Shown: positions 17,202-27,390, numbered from the stretch's first letter. The stretch: DNA of 64,000 nt from an uncultured Draconibacterium sp. (GCF_963675065.1 NZ_OY775905.1:1500501-1564500), one strand, 5' to 3'. The notes: generated from the sequence alone by a model not told the origin. A program made the numbers and translations.

Positions 17202-19571
17202 CTACTCGTATCGAAGTGCTTCGACAGGATTAATTCGTGAAGCCCTGTATGAATGAAACAACACGGTTGACAAAGCCACTACAGCTGCACACACAAATGT
17301 TATTACAAACACCCACCATGAAATGTCGGTTTTAAAAGCAAAATTGCTTAGCCACTTATTCATTACAAAAATTGTGGGAAGAACTGAAAGTAGAGTTGCG
17401 ATAGCTACCATTATAAAATTTTTGCTCAGGAAAGACAACACAATACTTTGCCCGGAACTACCACAAACCTTTTTAATCCCTATTTCTTTGGTTTGCGATT
17501 TCATAATAAAAAGTGTTAAGCCAAATAGTCCAAACGAAGCTATCAACAACGCAAAAAATGCCGATACCGAAACAATCACACTCAGGTTTTTTTCTTCGGT
17601 ATAAACCTCTTTTAGAAATTCATCCATGGTTTTGAAATTCATGGGCTCGTCGGGAACGATCTTTTGCCATTCAGATTTAATTAAAGGCAGAACATTTTCG
17701 AGTGATCCGTCTTTGTAATGAATAGCAACCTGCTGAGCAAAGTCATTTGATGCAATCATTAATAAAGGCGGAATTTCGCTGTGTAATGAGTGCAAATTAA
17801 AATTCTTGACAACCCCAATAACTGTTCCGTTAACGACATCAATTTTTTTCCCAACCGGATCGGTTAATCCCAATGCTTTAACTGCATTTTCGTTTAGGAC
17901 ATAGGAGTTTTCATCATCTCCAAGTTCTTGAGAGAAACCTCTTCCGTCTATTATTTGGATTCCCATCGCCTCAACAAAATTGTAATCAACAGCCAGAAGC
18001 TCGATAGGTATTTTTTTCGATTTATCGCCCGGAAGTTCCATCGGATAAGGCCAAAAAGTGGTCATCGGCAAAGCATCTATTGCCCCTCCGGCTGCCAACA
18101 CATCAGGATAAGTCTTAATGCTGTTTATAAAAGCTTTTGAGCTTTGTGAATTCGGCCCCATATCCACAAACAAGACGTCCTCATTGTAATAACCCGGATC
18201 TTTCTCCAGCGCATACCTGTATTGAGAATAGATGATGAGTGTACTCGAAACAAAAATGCAGAAAATTACCAGCTGAACTACAATCAGGGCAGAACGGATA
18301 CGTGTCTTTCGTTTTCCTGCACGAATTGAATTGTTTAAAATACTTATTACGTTCAGTTTTGATAAATACGACGCGGTATATAGTCCCGACACTAGTCCAA
18401 TAAGCAAAGTAAGCGACACATAAATAGAAACATAAATGACAATATTTGACCGGAGGATTAATAGTTTGGTTTGAAACAAGTCTTCGGCATAAGGTTTTCC
18501 CATCCAGGCGAGAAACAGCGCAACCGGTAAAACCAAAATCGACAGAATCAATGATTCATTCAGCAATTGCCGGCGAATTGATTTCGCCCCGGCACCATTG
18601 GTTTTCCGAATCCCAATTTCTTTTGACCTGCCGGTTGAGACCGCCGTTGAAAGAATGATATAGTTGAGTGCCGCAATTAAAATAACGAGCAAAGCAATGG
18701 CCGAAAAAATCCGAATATTCTTCAGGTTGCCTTGTGGCAGTCCGCTATTAATTTCCTGCGATCCAAAATAAACATCAGATAAATTTTGAAGGGAGAATTC
18801 GTATTTCTCGTCATCGCTAAAAACCTCTTTCTCCAACGAGCGAAACTGTTCATCAAGCGAACCCCCACTATTGTTTTTATCCAGTAATAACCAGGTTTGC
18901 CAGTACATGGAACGCCAGTCTGTTTCAGCATCTCGCTCTTTAATCCTACTATTAATCTGTTGCAGTATCCACTTTACATTAATAAAACAATCGGCCTGAA
19001 AAGTTGAGTTTACAGGAAAATTATCAAAAACTCCCTTTACTTCTAAAACTTCGTCCTTTTCGTCAATTTGGGCAACTAAATTTTGTCCGATGGGATCTTT
19101 TCCCGGAAAAAGTTTTTGTGCCAGTTCTTTTGAAAGGATGATAGAATTTGGTTCATCGAGAATATTCGCCTGCTGACCACGAACATTAATATCGAAGACA
19201 TTAAATATGTCTGAATCGGCTCCAACAACCCGATCAACAGGAATATACTCCTCATCCATTTTTACACTAAATTCCGTCACAAAATGGGTTGGTGCCACAT
19301 ATTTTACCTGCGGGAAATCGTCTTGTAAATGCTTTGTAAGAATATAGGGCGCACCGTCGTCAGTTATTTTTATATCAGCATTATTGTGCAATACGCGGTA
19401 AATCTGCTTCCGGTTTTTAAAGCTGGTGTTGTAACTCAACTCGTTAATTACATACAACAAAATAACAAACGAGGCTGCCAGGGCAAGCGAAAGCCCCATA
19501 ATGTTTATTCCGGCAAAAAGTTTGTTTCGTTTTAAAAACCGAAGTGCTGTGGTTAGATAGTTTTTTATCAT
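17202..19571 (-). CDS. MacB/FtsX-type ABC permease P4 (divergent tail)
   Basis: 789 aa. The first coupling segment SKEIGIRKTNGA is canonical; the second is TKEIGIKKVCGS. The last TM region (ISWWVFVITFVCAAVVALST) is unlike the array consensus and only the final INPVEALRYE agrees, so P4 has escaped homogenisation apart from the last ten or so codons. The stop is TAG and a type-2 ghost follows. The first periplasmic domain has the landmarks LSKELAQKLFPGKDPIGQNL and FPVNSTF. It is the first permease upstream of the 3.4-kb insert and is separated from P5 by MITE copy C plus a ghost. Confidence 0.92.
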   Translation of the reverse strand: MIKNYLTTALRFLKRNKLFAGINIMGLSLALAASFVILLYVINELSYNTSFKNRKQIYRVLHNNADIKITDDGAPYILTKHLQDDFPQVKYVAPTHFVTEFSVKMDEEYIPVDRVVGADSDIFNVFDINVRGQQANILDEPNSIILSKELAQKLFPGKDPIGQNLVAQIDEKDEVLEVKGVFDNFPVNSTFQADCFINVKWILQQINSRIKERDAETDWRSMYWQTWLLLDKNNSGGSLDEQFRSLEKEVFSDDEKYEFSLQNLSDVYFGSQEINSGLPQGNLKNIRIFSAIALLVILIAALNYIILSTAVSTGRSKEIGIRKTNGAGAKSIRRQLLNESLILSILVLPVALFLAWMGKPYAEDLFQTKLLILRSNIVIYVSIYVSLTLLIGLVSGLYTASYLSKLNVISILNNSIRAGKRKTRIRSALIVVQLVIFCIFVSSTLIIYSQYRYALEKDPGYYNEDVLFVDMGPNSQSSKAFINSIKTYPDVLAAGGAIDALPMTTFWPYPMELPGDKSKKIPIELLAVDYNFVEAMGIQIIDGRGFSQELGDDENSYVLNENAVKALGLTDPVGKKIDVVNGTVIGVVKNFNLHSLHSEIPPLLMIASNDFAQQVAIHYKDGSLENVLPLIKSEWQKIVPDEPMNFKTMDEFLKEVYTEEKNLSVIVSVSAFFALLIASFGLFGLTLFIMKSQTKEIGIKKVCGSSGQSIVLSFLSKNFIMVAIATLLSVLPTIFVMNKWLSNFAFKTDISWWVFVITFVCAAVVALSTVLFHSYRASRINPVEALRYE

Positions 19572-19612
19572 GGTTATCTTAGTTTTAAGGTCTTAATTAT
19601 TCAGTTTTTCTC

Positions 19613-19745
19613 ACCCCTGAATCCCCTGAAGGGGACTTTTTCGCATCTCATATTGGCAAATCATCTATTCTATTTAATCTTCATAATAATCTCAAATCTT
19701 CTTCTTCTCTCCGCCCATAAGCCCCTTTAGGAGCTTGGGGCAAAA
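19613..19745. repeat. MITE-like repeat, copy C
   Basis: ACCCCTGAATCCCCTGAAGG at the left, GCCCCTTTAGGAGCTTGGGG at the right, and an AT-rich centre close to copy B. Five bases later the ghost terminus of the P5 side begins, as in copies A and B. Confidence 0.65.
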
Positions 19746-19750
19746 CGAAG

Positions 19751-19811
19751 CTATTCATACCTGAGTGCTTCAATCCCTATACACTTCGCTATCGAGGATC
19801 TCCGCTTTCCT
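19751..19811 (-). repeat. Type-2 ghost terminus downstream of P5
   Basis: Past the P5 TAG stop the minus strand gives AGGAAAGCGGAGATCC, hairpin arms TCGATAGCGAAGTGTATAGG, then GIEALRYE-TAG. Confidence 0.7.
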
Positions 19812-22244
19812 CTATTCATATCGGAGGGCTTCGACAGGATTCCTTGTAGCCGCCCGCCAACTCTGCCAACTAACTGTTAGCAATGCAATTCCTAACGCTA
19901 AAACTCCGGCGACAAGAAAAATCCACCAGCTAAACATTGTTCTGACTGCAAAATTTTCAAGCCATTTTTGCATCAGCCAAAAAGCTATCATGCTCCCTAA
20001 AAATGTTGAAACCAAAATCCACTTTGCAAAATCTTTATTCAACATGGTTAATATTTCCCGAACACGTGCACCATTTACTCTTCTAATTCCAATTTCTTTA
20101 ATCCTTTGTTGTGAAATATTGATGGACAATCCGAGTAATCCCAATATTGAGATGATAATTGCCAAAAAACTGAGCGTTCCAAAAAGCTGTCCAAAACGTA
20201 TATTCCCTCTATATTGTCTTTCGTAGTGATCGTTCAGAAAATAATAATCAAATGAACTTTCGGGGAATGCTTCAGCCCATTTTTCTTGCACTGTTGGTAT
20301 CACATTCTGTATTGTACCGTTGTAGCGAACAACAAAATAATTGAATCTTAACCAATCATTTTCACGACAATAGAAAAATGCCGGTTTGTATTGGTGTGCA
20401 GGTGATTGCTGCCTGTAGTTTTTTAGAACTCCTAAAATAGTTACTTGTTCAGATTGATACATTTCGGGTAAATAAACCTGTTTACCAACAGCATCTTCGG
20501 GACTTTCGAACTTCAATAAACTTGACATCTCCTCATTTATCAAGATTTTACGTTCAGTATTCATCCCTTCTGCAAAATCCATTCCCGCCACTAGCTCAAG
20601 ACCAAGTGTCTCCAAATAATTATGATCGATTCGTCCTCCATCGGTGATTTCGTGAACAGGAGGATTAACTCCGGTTCTATCAATCATATAACCCATATCC
20701 ATATATTGTCCCGGGATATCACTGCCGGCCGAAATATTTGTTATAGAAGCATCCGCCGAAAGCAACTGTCGGAATTTATTTAACCCTGAAGTTTCAGCTT
20801 CGGTTCCTCCGGGTGCTTTAATCACCATCATTTTGTTTAAATCAACGCCTGTTTCCTGGGAGCGTAAAAATTGAATTTGTTTAAAAACCAGTATGGTGCA
20901 AACAATTAACATTACTGAAGTAGTAAATTGGGTAACAACCATAACCTGCCTAAAACGAGAGCCGGTAGATTTCGCATTTGGATTGAGAAGAAAATCCGGA
21001 TTCTGAATAAGAAAGAAAACAGCAGAAACCAGACCAGAAGTTAAGGTTCCAATGAATAAAATTGAAAGAAATAAAGCTACAAAGAATCGGTCGTTAAAAA
21101 TGAACCCAATGCCGCCATGATCAAAAAAAGCACTAACGAGAGGGGTTGCCAGAAATATCAGACAAACTGCCAAACATATTGAAATAAGGTTTACAAAGAA
21201 CGCTTCGGTAACAAACTGCATAATCAGTTTGGCCTTATTTGCTCCAAGTATCGACTTAATACGTGTGTTATTATTGCGTTGACTTGCCAGCGAGGTACTA
21301 ATATTCATATAGTTCAACCACGATACAAGTATGATTACAATTGCTAAGACCATCAGGTATTTGGTCTCAGCCCTGTTCCCCTTGTCTTCTAACTCCCACT
21401 GAAGTGGTTCATCCAAATGAATTTCCGGGAAATGAGCAAGTTCCATTTCGTAACTGAGGTTACCCGCCGGAACTACGCCACTTGATTCGAGAAAGACTTC
21501 CTGAATACGATTAGTAAGCCACGCAATATCTGTATTTTCTACAACATGAAGATAAGTATAGGAAATTCCAAAATTCCATGAATTATCAACTTCTGGCCAT
21601 CTTTGTTTCTGGCTTTCAAATGAAATTAAAAAATCAAACTGTAGGTTTGAATTAATTGGTATGTCGTAAAAGATTCCTGTTATCTCACATTCATATGGAT
21701 TGTCGGTAGTACTGGCTGCAAGTTTCTTCCCTATTGGATTCTCATCTCCAAAATACTTTTTGGCTGCACTCTCCGAGATTACCATTGTATTCGGTTTTTT
21801 TAAAACGTCATCAGCTAATCCTACTTTTAATTTGTAATCAAAAAAAGAGAAGAAATTTGAATCGGCTAAAAAAACATGTGGCTCGCGGTGGGCAATAATC
21901 GTTTCATTTTCCGGCTTATAAGTGATTATTCGTTCTGATTGATAGGCCAGCATCCGCACAAAATCCAGCACTTCCGGAATCTTTGCCTTTAATGTCGGTC
22001 CGTAAGCATTATCAGAAGTTGCATATTGACTGATATAACCATCTTCATGCCCGTATATAGGATGCATTCGATAAATATTCTGTCCTTTTGAGTGCATTTC
22101 GTCATAGCTGTATTCGAACTTGTGATGCATAAAAACTGTAATAAATACAGCTAAACCAACACTTAGTCCAATAATGCACAATGAAAAAATCAGCTTGTTT
22201 TTAAAGAGAAGTCGAAAAACTGTTTTAATACTTAAAAGGTTCAT
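19812..22244 (-). CDS. MacB/FtsX-type ABC permease P5
   Basis: At 810 aa this is the longest of the array. The first FtsX domain has an unusual coupling segment (QRNNNTRIKSILGAN, without the KEIG core), while the second is RIKEIGIRRVNGA. The boundary of the homogenised tail is visible: residues before it are private (FAVRTMFSWWIFLV), then AGVLALGIALLTVSW and the standard end follow. The stop is TAG with a type-2 ghost. The periplasmic domain includes LADSNFFSFFDY and ISESAAKKYFGDENPIGKKL. It is transcribed from P6 across a 108-base gap that holds the type-1 ghost of P6. Confidence 0.93.
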   Translation of the reverse strand: MNLLSIKTVFRLLFKNKLIFSLCIIGLSVGLAVFITVFMHHKFEYSYDEMHSKGQNIYRMHPIYGHEDGYISQYATSDNAYGPTLKAKIPEVLDFVRMLAYQSERIITYKPENETIIAHREPHVFLADSNFFSFFDYKLKVGLADDVLKKPNTMVISESAAKKYFGDENPIGKKLAASTTDNPYECEITGIFYDIPINSNLQFDFLISFESQKQRWPEVDNSWNFGISYTYLHVVENTDIAWLTNRIQEVFLESSGVVPAGNLSYEMELAHFPEIHLDEPLQWELEDKGNRAETKYLMVLAIVIILVSWLNYMNISTSLASQRNNNTRIKSILGANKAKLIMQFVTEAFFVNLISICLAVCLIFLATPLVSAFFDHGGIGFIFNDRFFVALFLSILFIGTLTSGLVSAVFFLIQNPDFLLNPNAKSTGSRFRQVMVVTQFTTSVMLIVCTILVFKQIQFLRSQETGVDLNKMMVIKAPGGTEAETSGLNKFRQLLSADASITNISAGSDIPGQYMDMGYMIDRTGVNPPVHEITDGGRIDHNYLETLGLELVAGMDFAEGMNTERKILINEEMSSLLKFESPEDAVGKQVYLPEMYQSEQVTILGVLKNYRQQSPAHQYKPAFFYCRENDWLRFNYFVVRYNGTIQNVIPTVQEKWAEAFPESSFDYYFLNDHYERQYRGNIRFGQLFGTLSFLAIIISILGLLGLSINISQQRIKEIGIRRVNGARVREILTMLNKDFAKWILVSTFLGSMIAFWLMQKWLENFAVRTMFSWWIFLVAGVLALGIALLTVSWQSWRAATRNPVEALRYE

Positions 22245-22304
22245 ATTTTCTAATGGTTTTTTTAATTTATTCCTAATAAATAAGACTTTATAATGTTAAA
22301 TTCT

Positions 22305-22352
22305 CTATTCATACCTCAACGCTTCTACCCCGATGATTCTGTTGGGATTTCG
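22305..22352 (-). repeat. Type-1 ghost terminus downstream of P6 (48 nt, in frame)
   Basis: The P6 stop TGA is followed at once and in frame by RNPNRIIGVEALRYE-TAG. Relative to the real end RNPVEALRYE it has five extra codons formed by a hairpin (CCCAAC ... ATCGGG). Confidence 0.8.
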
Positions 22353-24695
22353 TCACTCATACCTGAGTGCCTCGACCGGATTTCTCGCTGCCGCCCGCCA
22401 ACTTTGCCAACTCACTGTGAGCAATGCAACCCCCAATGCCAGCACACCGGCCAGCGCAAATATCCACCAGCTCAAATCGGTTTTGTAGGCAAAGTTTTCG
22501 AGCCATTTATTCATAGCGTAATAAGCAATTGGCGTGGCGATTATAAAAGCAATGGCTACCCATTTTATAAAGTTCTTGTTAAGCATGACCATCACCTCCG
22601 AAATCTTGGCGCCATTTACTTTTCGAACACCAATTTCTTTTGTTCGACGTTCCATTACAAAAAGCGATAATCCGATTAATCCCAAAATGGCAATGAATAT
22701 AGCCAGCACCATAAAACAGGTGAATATTGTTTTGGTATATTTCTCCGACTGATATAAGTGCTCAAAACGTTCATCAATAAACTGATAGGAAAATGGAGAA
22801 CCTGACAGATCGAATTCCTGCCATGTGTTTTTAATAAATCCAATCGTATTCGACAAGTCTGCCGGATTTATTCGTATTGAAATGCGGTTGTAGCTTGAAG
22901 CGTCCTTGTAAAGAATAATCGGGAATACGGCATTGTGCAACGATTCGTAATTAAAGTTTTCCAACACACCAACTACTCTCCCTTTTTCATTTCCATATTC
23001 AACTATCTGCCCTATTGCTGCTTCGGGCGATTCCCATCCAATTCTCTCCACTGCCACACGATTCACCAGATATTCCTTTTCATCTTTTGCCTGATTGCTA
23101 ATATTAGTACCGGCAATCAGCTTCATTTCATAGGTTGTAACAAAATGTTCGTCGCCCCGGATATTGGCTACCCGAAAACCAAGAGGTTCCATTTTTCCAT
23201 TATTGGAAACTTCCATTCCATTACTGTCATTCAGGCGTTGCGATGGTATTCTTTTAGAGCCCGACACATCAATAATATTGGGGTTTTTCATTAACTGATC
23301 CCGAAGTACATCCAGCTTTTGAATATGGTTAGGCGATGCGCCCACTGTTATTACATTTTCCTGATTAAGCCCAAGATTTTTTGTCTGCAAATAGTTTAAC
23401 TGCTTATTCACTGTCAGAAATGACATAATCAGGGCAATTGAAACAAAAAACTGAAAAATAACCATCCCGTTCCGAAACGACATTTTGCCTGGCATTGAGA
23501 CATATTTCTTCCTGACAAACAATAATTTAGCCGGATATACTGCTGATATTAATCCGATAAGAATTGATAGAATAAAAAATACGGTTATAATATTTAGGTT
23601 CCGGCCTACTGAAAATGCCAGGTTACTGTTAAAAAGATCAGCAAGATATGGAATGGCCACACTAACAATAAGCAACGCAACAATTAACGATACAATGCAG
23701 AACAAGACTGATTCAAGCATTAGTAAGGATAATATTCGTTTAGCCGATGCACCAATAACTTTTTTAATCTGAATTTCTTTAATGCGTTTGGTGTAAATTG
23801 CAGTATTAAGGTTGATGTAGTTGATGCTTCCCAAAATCAGAATCAACAAAGCTATCGATAACAACACATAAATACTTGAACGATTTCCATACCAGTTGAG
23901 ATGGATATCAGCTAATTTTTCCATTCTGATTTTTGTCCAGCTGGTTCCGTTTTCAAATTGTTTGTTGATGAACTTATCGAGGCGGGAATCCAATTGCAGA
24001 GGTTTATTCCTCATCAATGCAAATGTTTCGTAATTATTGCTGCCCCAGTCCTTTAACTCACTTTCACCAACGGCACTTGCATAGGTAGAAAAAGAAATAA
24101 GGATTTCAGGACGGAAATGGTTGTTTTGCCCCCAGTCTTTGAAAACTCCGGTAACTTTTAGATTATAGCTAGTACCATTTTCATCGAAAAATTCCATGGT
24201 TTTACCAACGGCATATTCGTTCTTAAAATACTTACTAGCAATAGTTGAAGAGACAACAGCGGTTAATGGTTCGTTTAGCAAATTGTTTTCACCGGGGAGC
24301 CCTGCGAATGAGAAAATATTCAGAATATCCGGTTCGGCAAAACAAACATATGGTTCGGCCACTTTTTCATCGTTCAAACGAAAGAGCATTCCGGTATGAG
24401 ATACCCGTGTTATATTTTCAATCTCTGAAAATTCGTCCTTTAATAGTGGAGCAATCGGAGGAGCAACATAAGGCAAATGAAGATTTTCGGTTCCGTTATT
24501 ATCGTAAAAATACCGATGAACACGGTAAATCTGATCAACATTTTCGTGAAATCTGTCGTAACTCAGTTCATTTTTTATCCAAAGGCCAATAAAGACAACG
24601 CAAACAAAACCAATTACCAGCCCCGTAAAATTAATAGAGGTGTACAATGGGTTTCGTTTTATAAAGCGGCTAATAATTGTGTGAATCTTTTTCAT
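22353..24695 (-). CDS. MacB/FtsX-type ABC permease P6
   Basis: 780 aa. The first coupling segment is RIKEIQIKKVIGA (Gly replaced by Gln in the core), the second RTKEIGVRKVNGA. The tail is the array consensus with small changes (KTDLSWWIFALAGVLALGVA, WRAAARNPVEALRYE). The stop is TGA and an in-frame type-1 ghost follows directly. Its first periplasmic domain departs from its neighbours in VFKDWGQNNHF in place of the common PxNSxF segment. Upstream, 259 bases separate it from P7, and the part of that gap nearest P7 is filled by three stacked ghost termini. Confidence 0.93.
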   Translation of the reverse strand: MKKIHTIISRFIKRNPLYTSINFTGLVIGFVCVVFIGLWIKNELSYDRFHENVDQIYRVHRYFYDNNGTENLHLPYVAPPIAPLLKDEFSEIENITRVSHTGMLFRLNDEKVAEPYVCFAEPDILNIFSFAGLPGENNLLNEPLTAVVSSTIASKYFKNEYAVGKTMEFFDENGTSYNLKVTGVFKDWGQNNHFRPEILISFSTYASAVGESELKDWGSNNYETFALMRNKPLQLDSRLDKFINKQFENGTSWTKIRMEKLADIHLNWYGNRSSIYVLLSIALLILILGSINYINLNTAIYTKRIKEIQIKKVIGASAKRILSLLMLESVLFCIVSLIVALLIVSVAIPYLADLFNSNLAFSVGRNLNIITVFFILSILIGLISAVYPAKLLFVRKKYVSMPGKMSFRNGMVIFQFFVSIALIMSFLTVNKQLNYLQTKNLGLNQENVITVGASPNHIQKLDVLRDQLMKNPNIIDVSGSKRIPSQRLNDSNGMEVSNNGKMEPLGFRVANIRGDEHFVTTYEMKLIAGTNISNQAKDEKEYLVNRVAVERIGWESPEAAIGQIVEYGNEKGRVVGVLENFNYESLHNAVFPIILYKDASSYNRISIRINPADLSNTIGFIKNTWQEFDLSGSPFSYQFIDERFEHLYQSEKYTKTIFTCFMVLAIFIAILGLIGLSLFVMERRTKEIGVRKVNGAKISEVMVMLNKNFIKWVAIAFIIATPIAYYAMNKWLENFAYKTDLSWWIFALAGVLALGVALLTVSWQSWRAAARNPVEALRYE

Positions 24696-24789
24696 CTTTC
24701 AATTTTTTTTCTTTGTGTGCTTAAATTCGTGATGCTAACCTGACTATAAAACTCAAATTTTGGCTAAAAACAAGTTTCGCCATTAATAT

Positions 24790-24845
24790 CTATTTATACC
24801 TGATCGTTTCCATCCCGATACGCTTCGCAATCAAGGATCTTCGCA
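24790..24845 (-). repeat. Type-2 ghost terminus, third in stack
   Basis: Minus strand TGCGAAGATCCTTGATTGCG, hairpin partner GTATCGGGAT, then METIRYK-TAG. This is the most diverged of the three stacked copies and lies furthest from P7. Confidence 0.6.
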
Positions 24846-24893
24846 CTACTCGTATCGAAGTGCTTCCACCCCGATGATTCTGTCGGGATTTCG
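24846..24893 (-). repeat. Type-1 ghost terminus, second in stack
   Basis: In frame after the TGA of the preceding ghost: RNPDRIIGVEALRYE-TAG, again 48 nt with the CCCGAC/GTCGGG-type hairpin. Confidence 0.75.
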
Positions 24894-24954
24894 TCACTCA
24901 TACCTGAGTGCCTCAATCCCGATATGCTTCGCGATCGAGGATCTCCGCTCTCCT
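24894..24954 (-). repeat. Type-2 ghost terminus, first in stack behind P7
   Basis: After the P7 TAG: AGGAGAGCGGAGATCCTCGA, hairpin partner CATATCGGGAT, then GIEALRYE-TGA. Confidence 0.7.
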
Positions 24955-27327
24955 CTATTCATATCGGAGAGCTTCGACAGGATTCCTCGTAGCAGCCCGC
25001 CAACTTTGCCAGCTAACCGTTAACAGAGCAATTCCAAGTGCCAGTAACCCGGCCAGGGCAAAAATCCACCAACTTAAATTGGTTTTGTAAGCAAAGCTTT
25101 CGAGCCATTGGTTCATGGCAACCCAGGCAATGGGTGTGGCAATTATAAAAGCGATGATTACCCATTTGACAAAGTCTTTGTTGAGCATTGCTAATATTTC
25201 AGTGATTTTAGCGCCGTTTACCTTCCGGACGCCAATTTCTTTAATCCTTAGTTTTGTACTAAAAAAACTCAGTCCAAACAATCCAAGGCATGAAATAATA
25301 ATTGCAATAAAAGAGCTATACTCCATTAATTTTTCGGTTGTTTGTTCTGATAAATACAATTCATTCAGATTTTCATCCAGAAAGCCAAGTGTTCCCGGAT
25401 CATCAGGGACGATTTGTTTTATTGTACTCTTAACAGTTTCAACTATGGCTGAATTAGCCGATGAATTCGTTTTAATATACATATATGAACCCGCTGGAGC
25501 ATACTTATAAACAAAGGGTTTTATATCGGCATACAACGATTCGGTATGCATGTTTTTTATTATTCCAATAATTTTCCCCGTACGTTCGTATGGTGTTCCT
25601 TCAAAAATTGACATACTCTTACCAACCGGATTTTTTAATTCCATTGCTTTAACAGCAGCTTCATTTATGACAAACCCTTCATTAGCATCTGTCGAATATT
25701 CCCTCGAAAGGAACCTTCCCTCCTTTATTTCAATTCCGAGAGTTTTTGCAAAATTATAATCAACAGAATTCACACCCATATCAAAAATATTATCGGTACT
25801 TTTTCCTTCCCAATCAGGAGTACAGGAAGACTGCCATTTGGTCAAAGGACTTTCAGAGGCCGATACATTCGTAATCCCGGGCAATTGCAATAATTGATTT
25901 TTTACAGCCTCGTAATTACCCTGGAGATCGTCTTGCATGTCAACAACAAGAATATTTTCCTTATCAAATCCAAGATCCTTTTCTTTCAAATATTGTAGCT
26001 GCTGGCGAACAACAATAATCCCCGTAATCAGTATTATTGTCAATGCAAATTGAAATGTAACAAGAACACTCCTGAATGAAAATTTCTGTGCATAATTGTG
26101 CTTATCATTACGTCTTTGAAGTAATTGTAAAGCTCCAATATTGTTCTTCAAAATATCGATAGGTTTAATCGATGAAAGAAAGAAAGCCGGATAAATTCCG
26201 GAAACCAACCCGGTAAAAAATGAGAATCCCAATAAAGTGGCGATTGTATAAAAAGTAAAATCAAAATCAAGATTCAGGTTGAGGAGGGTATTAACAGATG
26301 GTAGTATCAATTCGATAAAAATGACAGATAAAATCATAGCGATAAAAGCCATAACCTGGGCTTCATAAAGAAACTGGAAGATTAGAAGTTTTTTATGTGT
26401 TCCCATAATTCTTTTTACTCCAATTTCTTTTATTCTTTTATCGGACCTTGCCATGGCAAGATTTATAAAATTGAAAGTTGCAATAATTAAAATCATTATC
26501 GCAACAACCGAAAAAATATAAATACTCTGAATACGGCCGCCGCCCTGGAGGTTATATAAATGACACCGGGTTAAGGGAGTAATGTACAAACGGTTATTCC
26601 AATCAGGTTTAAATTCACTAATTACACCTGCTATTTGAGAATTGAATAATTCATAGTCGGTATTGCTTTTAAGTTGTACATATGTTTCCACTGCTTTAAA
26701 ATCCCAGCTATTCAAATACTCTGATATCAATTCATAAGGAATCAGAAAATCAAATTTTAGGTCGGAATTCGATGCAATGTCTTTTAAAACTCCCGAAACA
26801 ACAAATTGCTGAATTCCATTCAAGTCAAGTTCTACTATATCTCCAAGAGGATTTTTTTCACCAAAAATCTTTTCTGCCAACGATTTGGTAAGAACTATTG
26901 AATTAGGATCTATTAATGCCTCGGAAGAAGAACCAATTAAAAACGGAAATTCAAACATCGAAAAAAAAGAGGAGTCAACAAAACTACCACTGGTTAAAAA
27001 TCCATTTTTATTGTAGATTATTTTTTTGTTTTCTTGTTTGACAAAAACCGTTGTGTTTTTCACATCCGGGAATTTATCTTTTAACTGTTGAGCCACGGGA
27101 GCTGGTAGTACATAACCGTGTAAATCCTGCGGTTCATAACAAAATGCCGCTTTGTAAAGGTCCTGTGATTTTTCATGAAACGTATCAAAACTCAATTCAT
27201 ATTTAACCCACAAAGCGATAATTAGCGCACAGGTTAATCCAAGGCTTAATCCCAGTATATTTATAACTGTATAAACTTTACTGTTCAGAATATTTCGAAA
27301 TGTGATTTTAAAAATATGTTTTAGCAT
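24955..27327 (-). CDS. MacB/FtsX-type ABC permease P7
   Basis: 790 aa. Coupling segments are RIKEIGVKRIMGT and RIKEIGVRKVNGA. Before TM5 there is an unusually long, charged cytoplasmic linker (around residues 395-420, including LQLLQRRNDKHNYAQK) that the other permeases lack. The tail is of the NL/GLL class (KTNLSWWIFALAGLLALG), shared with P10, P11 and P13. The stop is TAG. It is followed by a stack of three ghost termini, the largest pile in the window. The 74-base gap to P8 upstream contains a hairpin but no ghost. Confidence 0.93.
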   Translation of the reverse strand: MLKHIFKITFRNILNSKVYTVINILGLSLGLTCALIIALWVKYELSFDTFHEKSQDLYKAAFCYEPQDLHGYVLPAPVAQQLKDKFPDVKNTTVFVKQENKKIIYNKNGFLTSGSFVDSSFFSMFEFPFLIGSSSEALIDPNSIVLTKSLAEKIFGEKNPLGDIVELDLNGIQQFVVSGVLKDIASNSDLKFDFLIPYELISEYLNSWDFKAVETYVQLKSNTDYELFNSQIAGVISEFKPDWNNRLYITPLTRCHLYNLQGGGRIQSIYIFSVVAIMILIIATFNFINLAMARSDKRIKEIGVKRIMGTHKKLLIFQFLYEAQVMAFIAMILSVIFIELILPSVNTLLNLNLDFDFTFYTIATLLGFSFFTGLVSGIYPAFFLSSIKPIDILKNNIGALQLLQRRNDKHNYAQKFSFRSVLVTFQFALTIILITGIIVVRQQLQYLKEKDLGFDKENILVVDMQDDLQGNYEAVKNQLLQLPGITNVSASESPLTKWQSSCTPDWEGKSTDNIFDMGVNSVDYNFAKTLGIEIKEGRFLSREYSTDANEGFVINEAAVKAMELKNPVGKSMSIFEGTPYERTGKIIGIIKNMHTESLYADIKPFVYKYAPAGSYMYIKTNSSANSAIVETVKSTIKQIVPDDPGTLGFLDENLNELYLSEQTTEKLMEYSSFIAIIISCLGLFGLSFFSTKLRIKEIGVRKVNGAKITEILAMLNKDFVKWVIIAFIIATPIAWVAMNQWLESFAYKTNLSWWIFALAGLLALGIALLTVSWQSWRAATRNPVEALRYE

Positions 27328-27364
27328 GGTTCTTAATTTTTTGATATTTATTTTGAATCTAATA

Positions 27365-27390
27365 TTCTCAAAAAATACATAATTTGAGAA
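27365..27390 (-). terminator. Hairpin between P8 and P7
   Basis: TTCTCAAA and TTTGAGAA pair over a 10-base loop, 12 bases after the P8 stop. There is no clear T-run after it on the minus strand, so it could be a weak terminator, an RNA-stability stem, or chance. Confidence 0.35.

Noticed and set aside
22293..22670. Plus-strand open frames repeatedly found opposite permease 3' ends (for example 22293-22670, 24908-25090, 46720-46902)
   Set aside because: They recur because the permease tail DNA is repeated and its complementary frame happens to be open. Their peptides (SYRSASTGFRVAARQLCQ-like) are mirror images of the tail, with no independent support.
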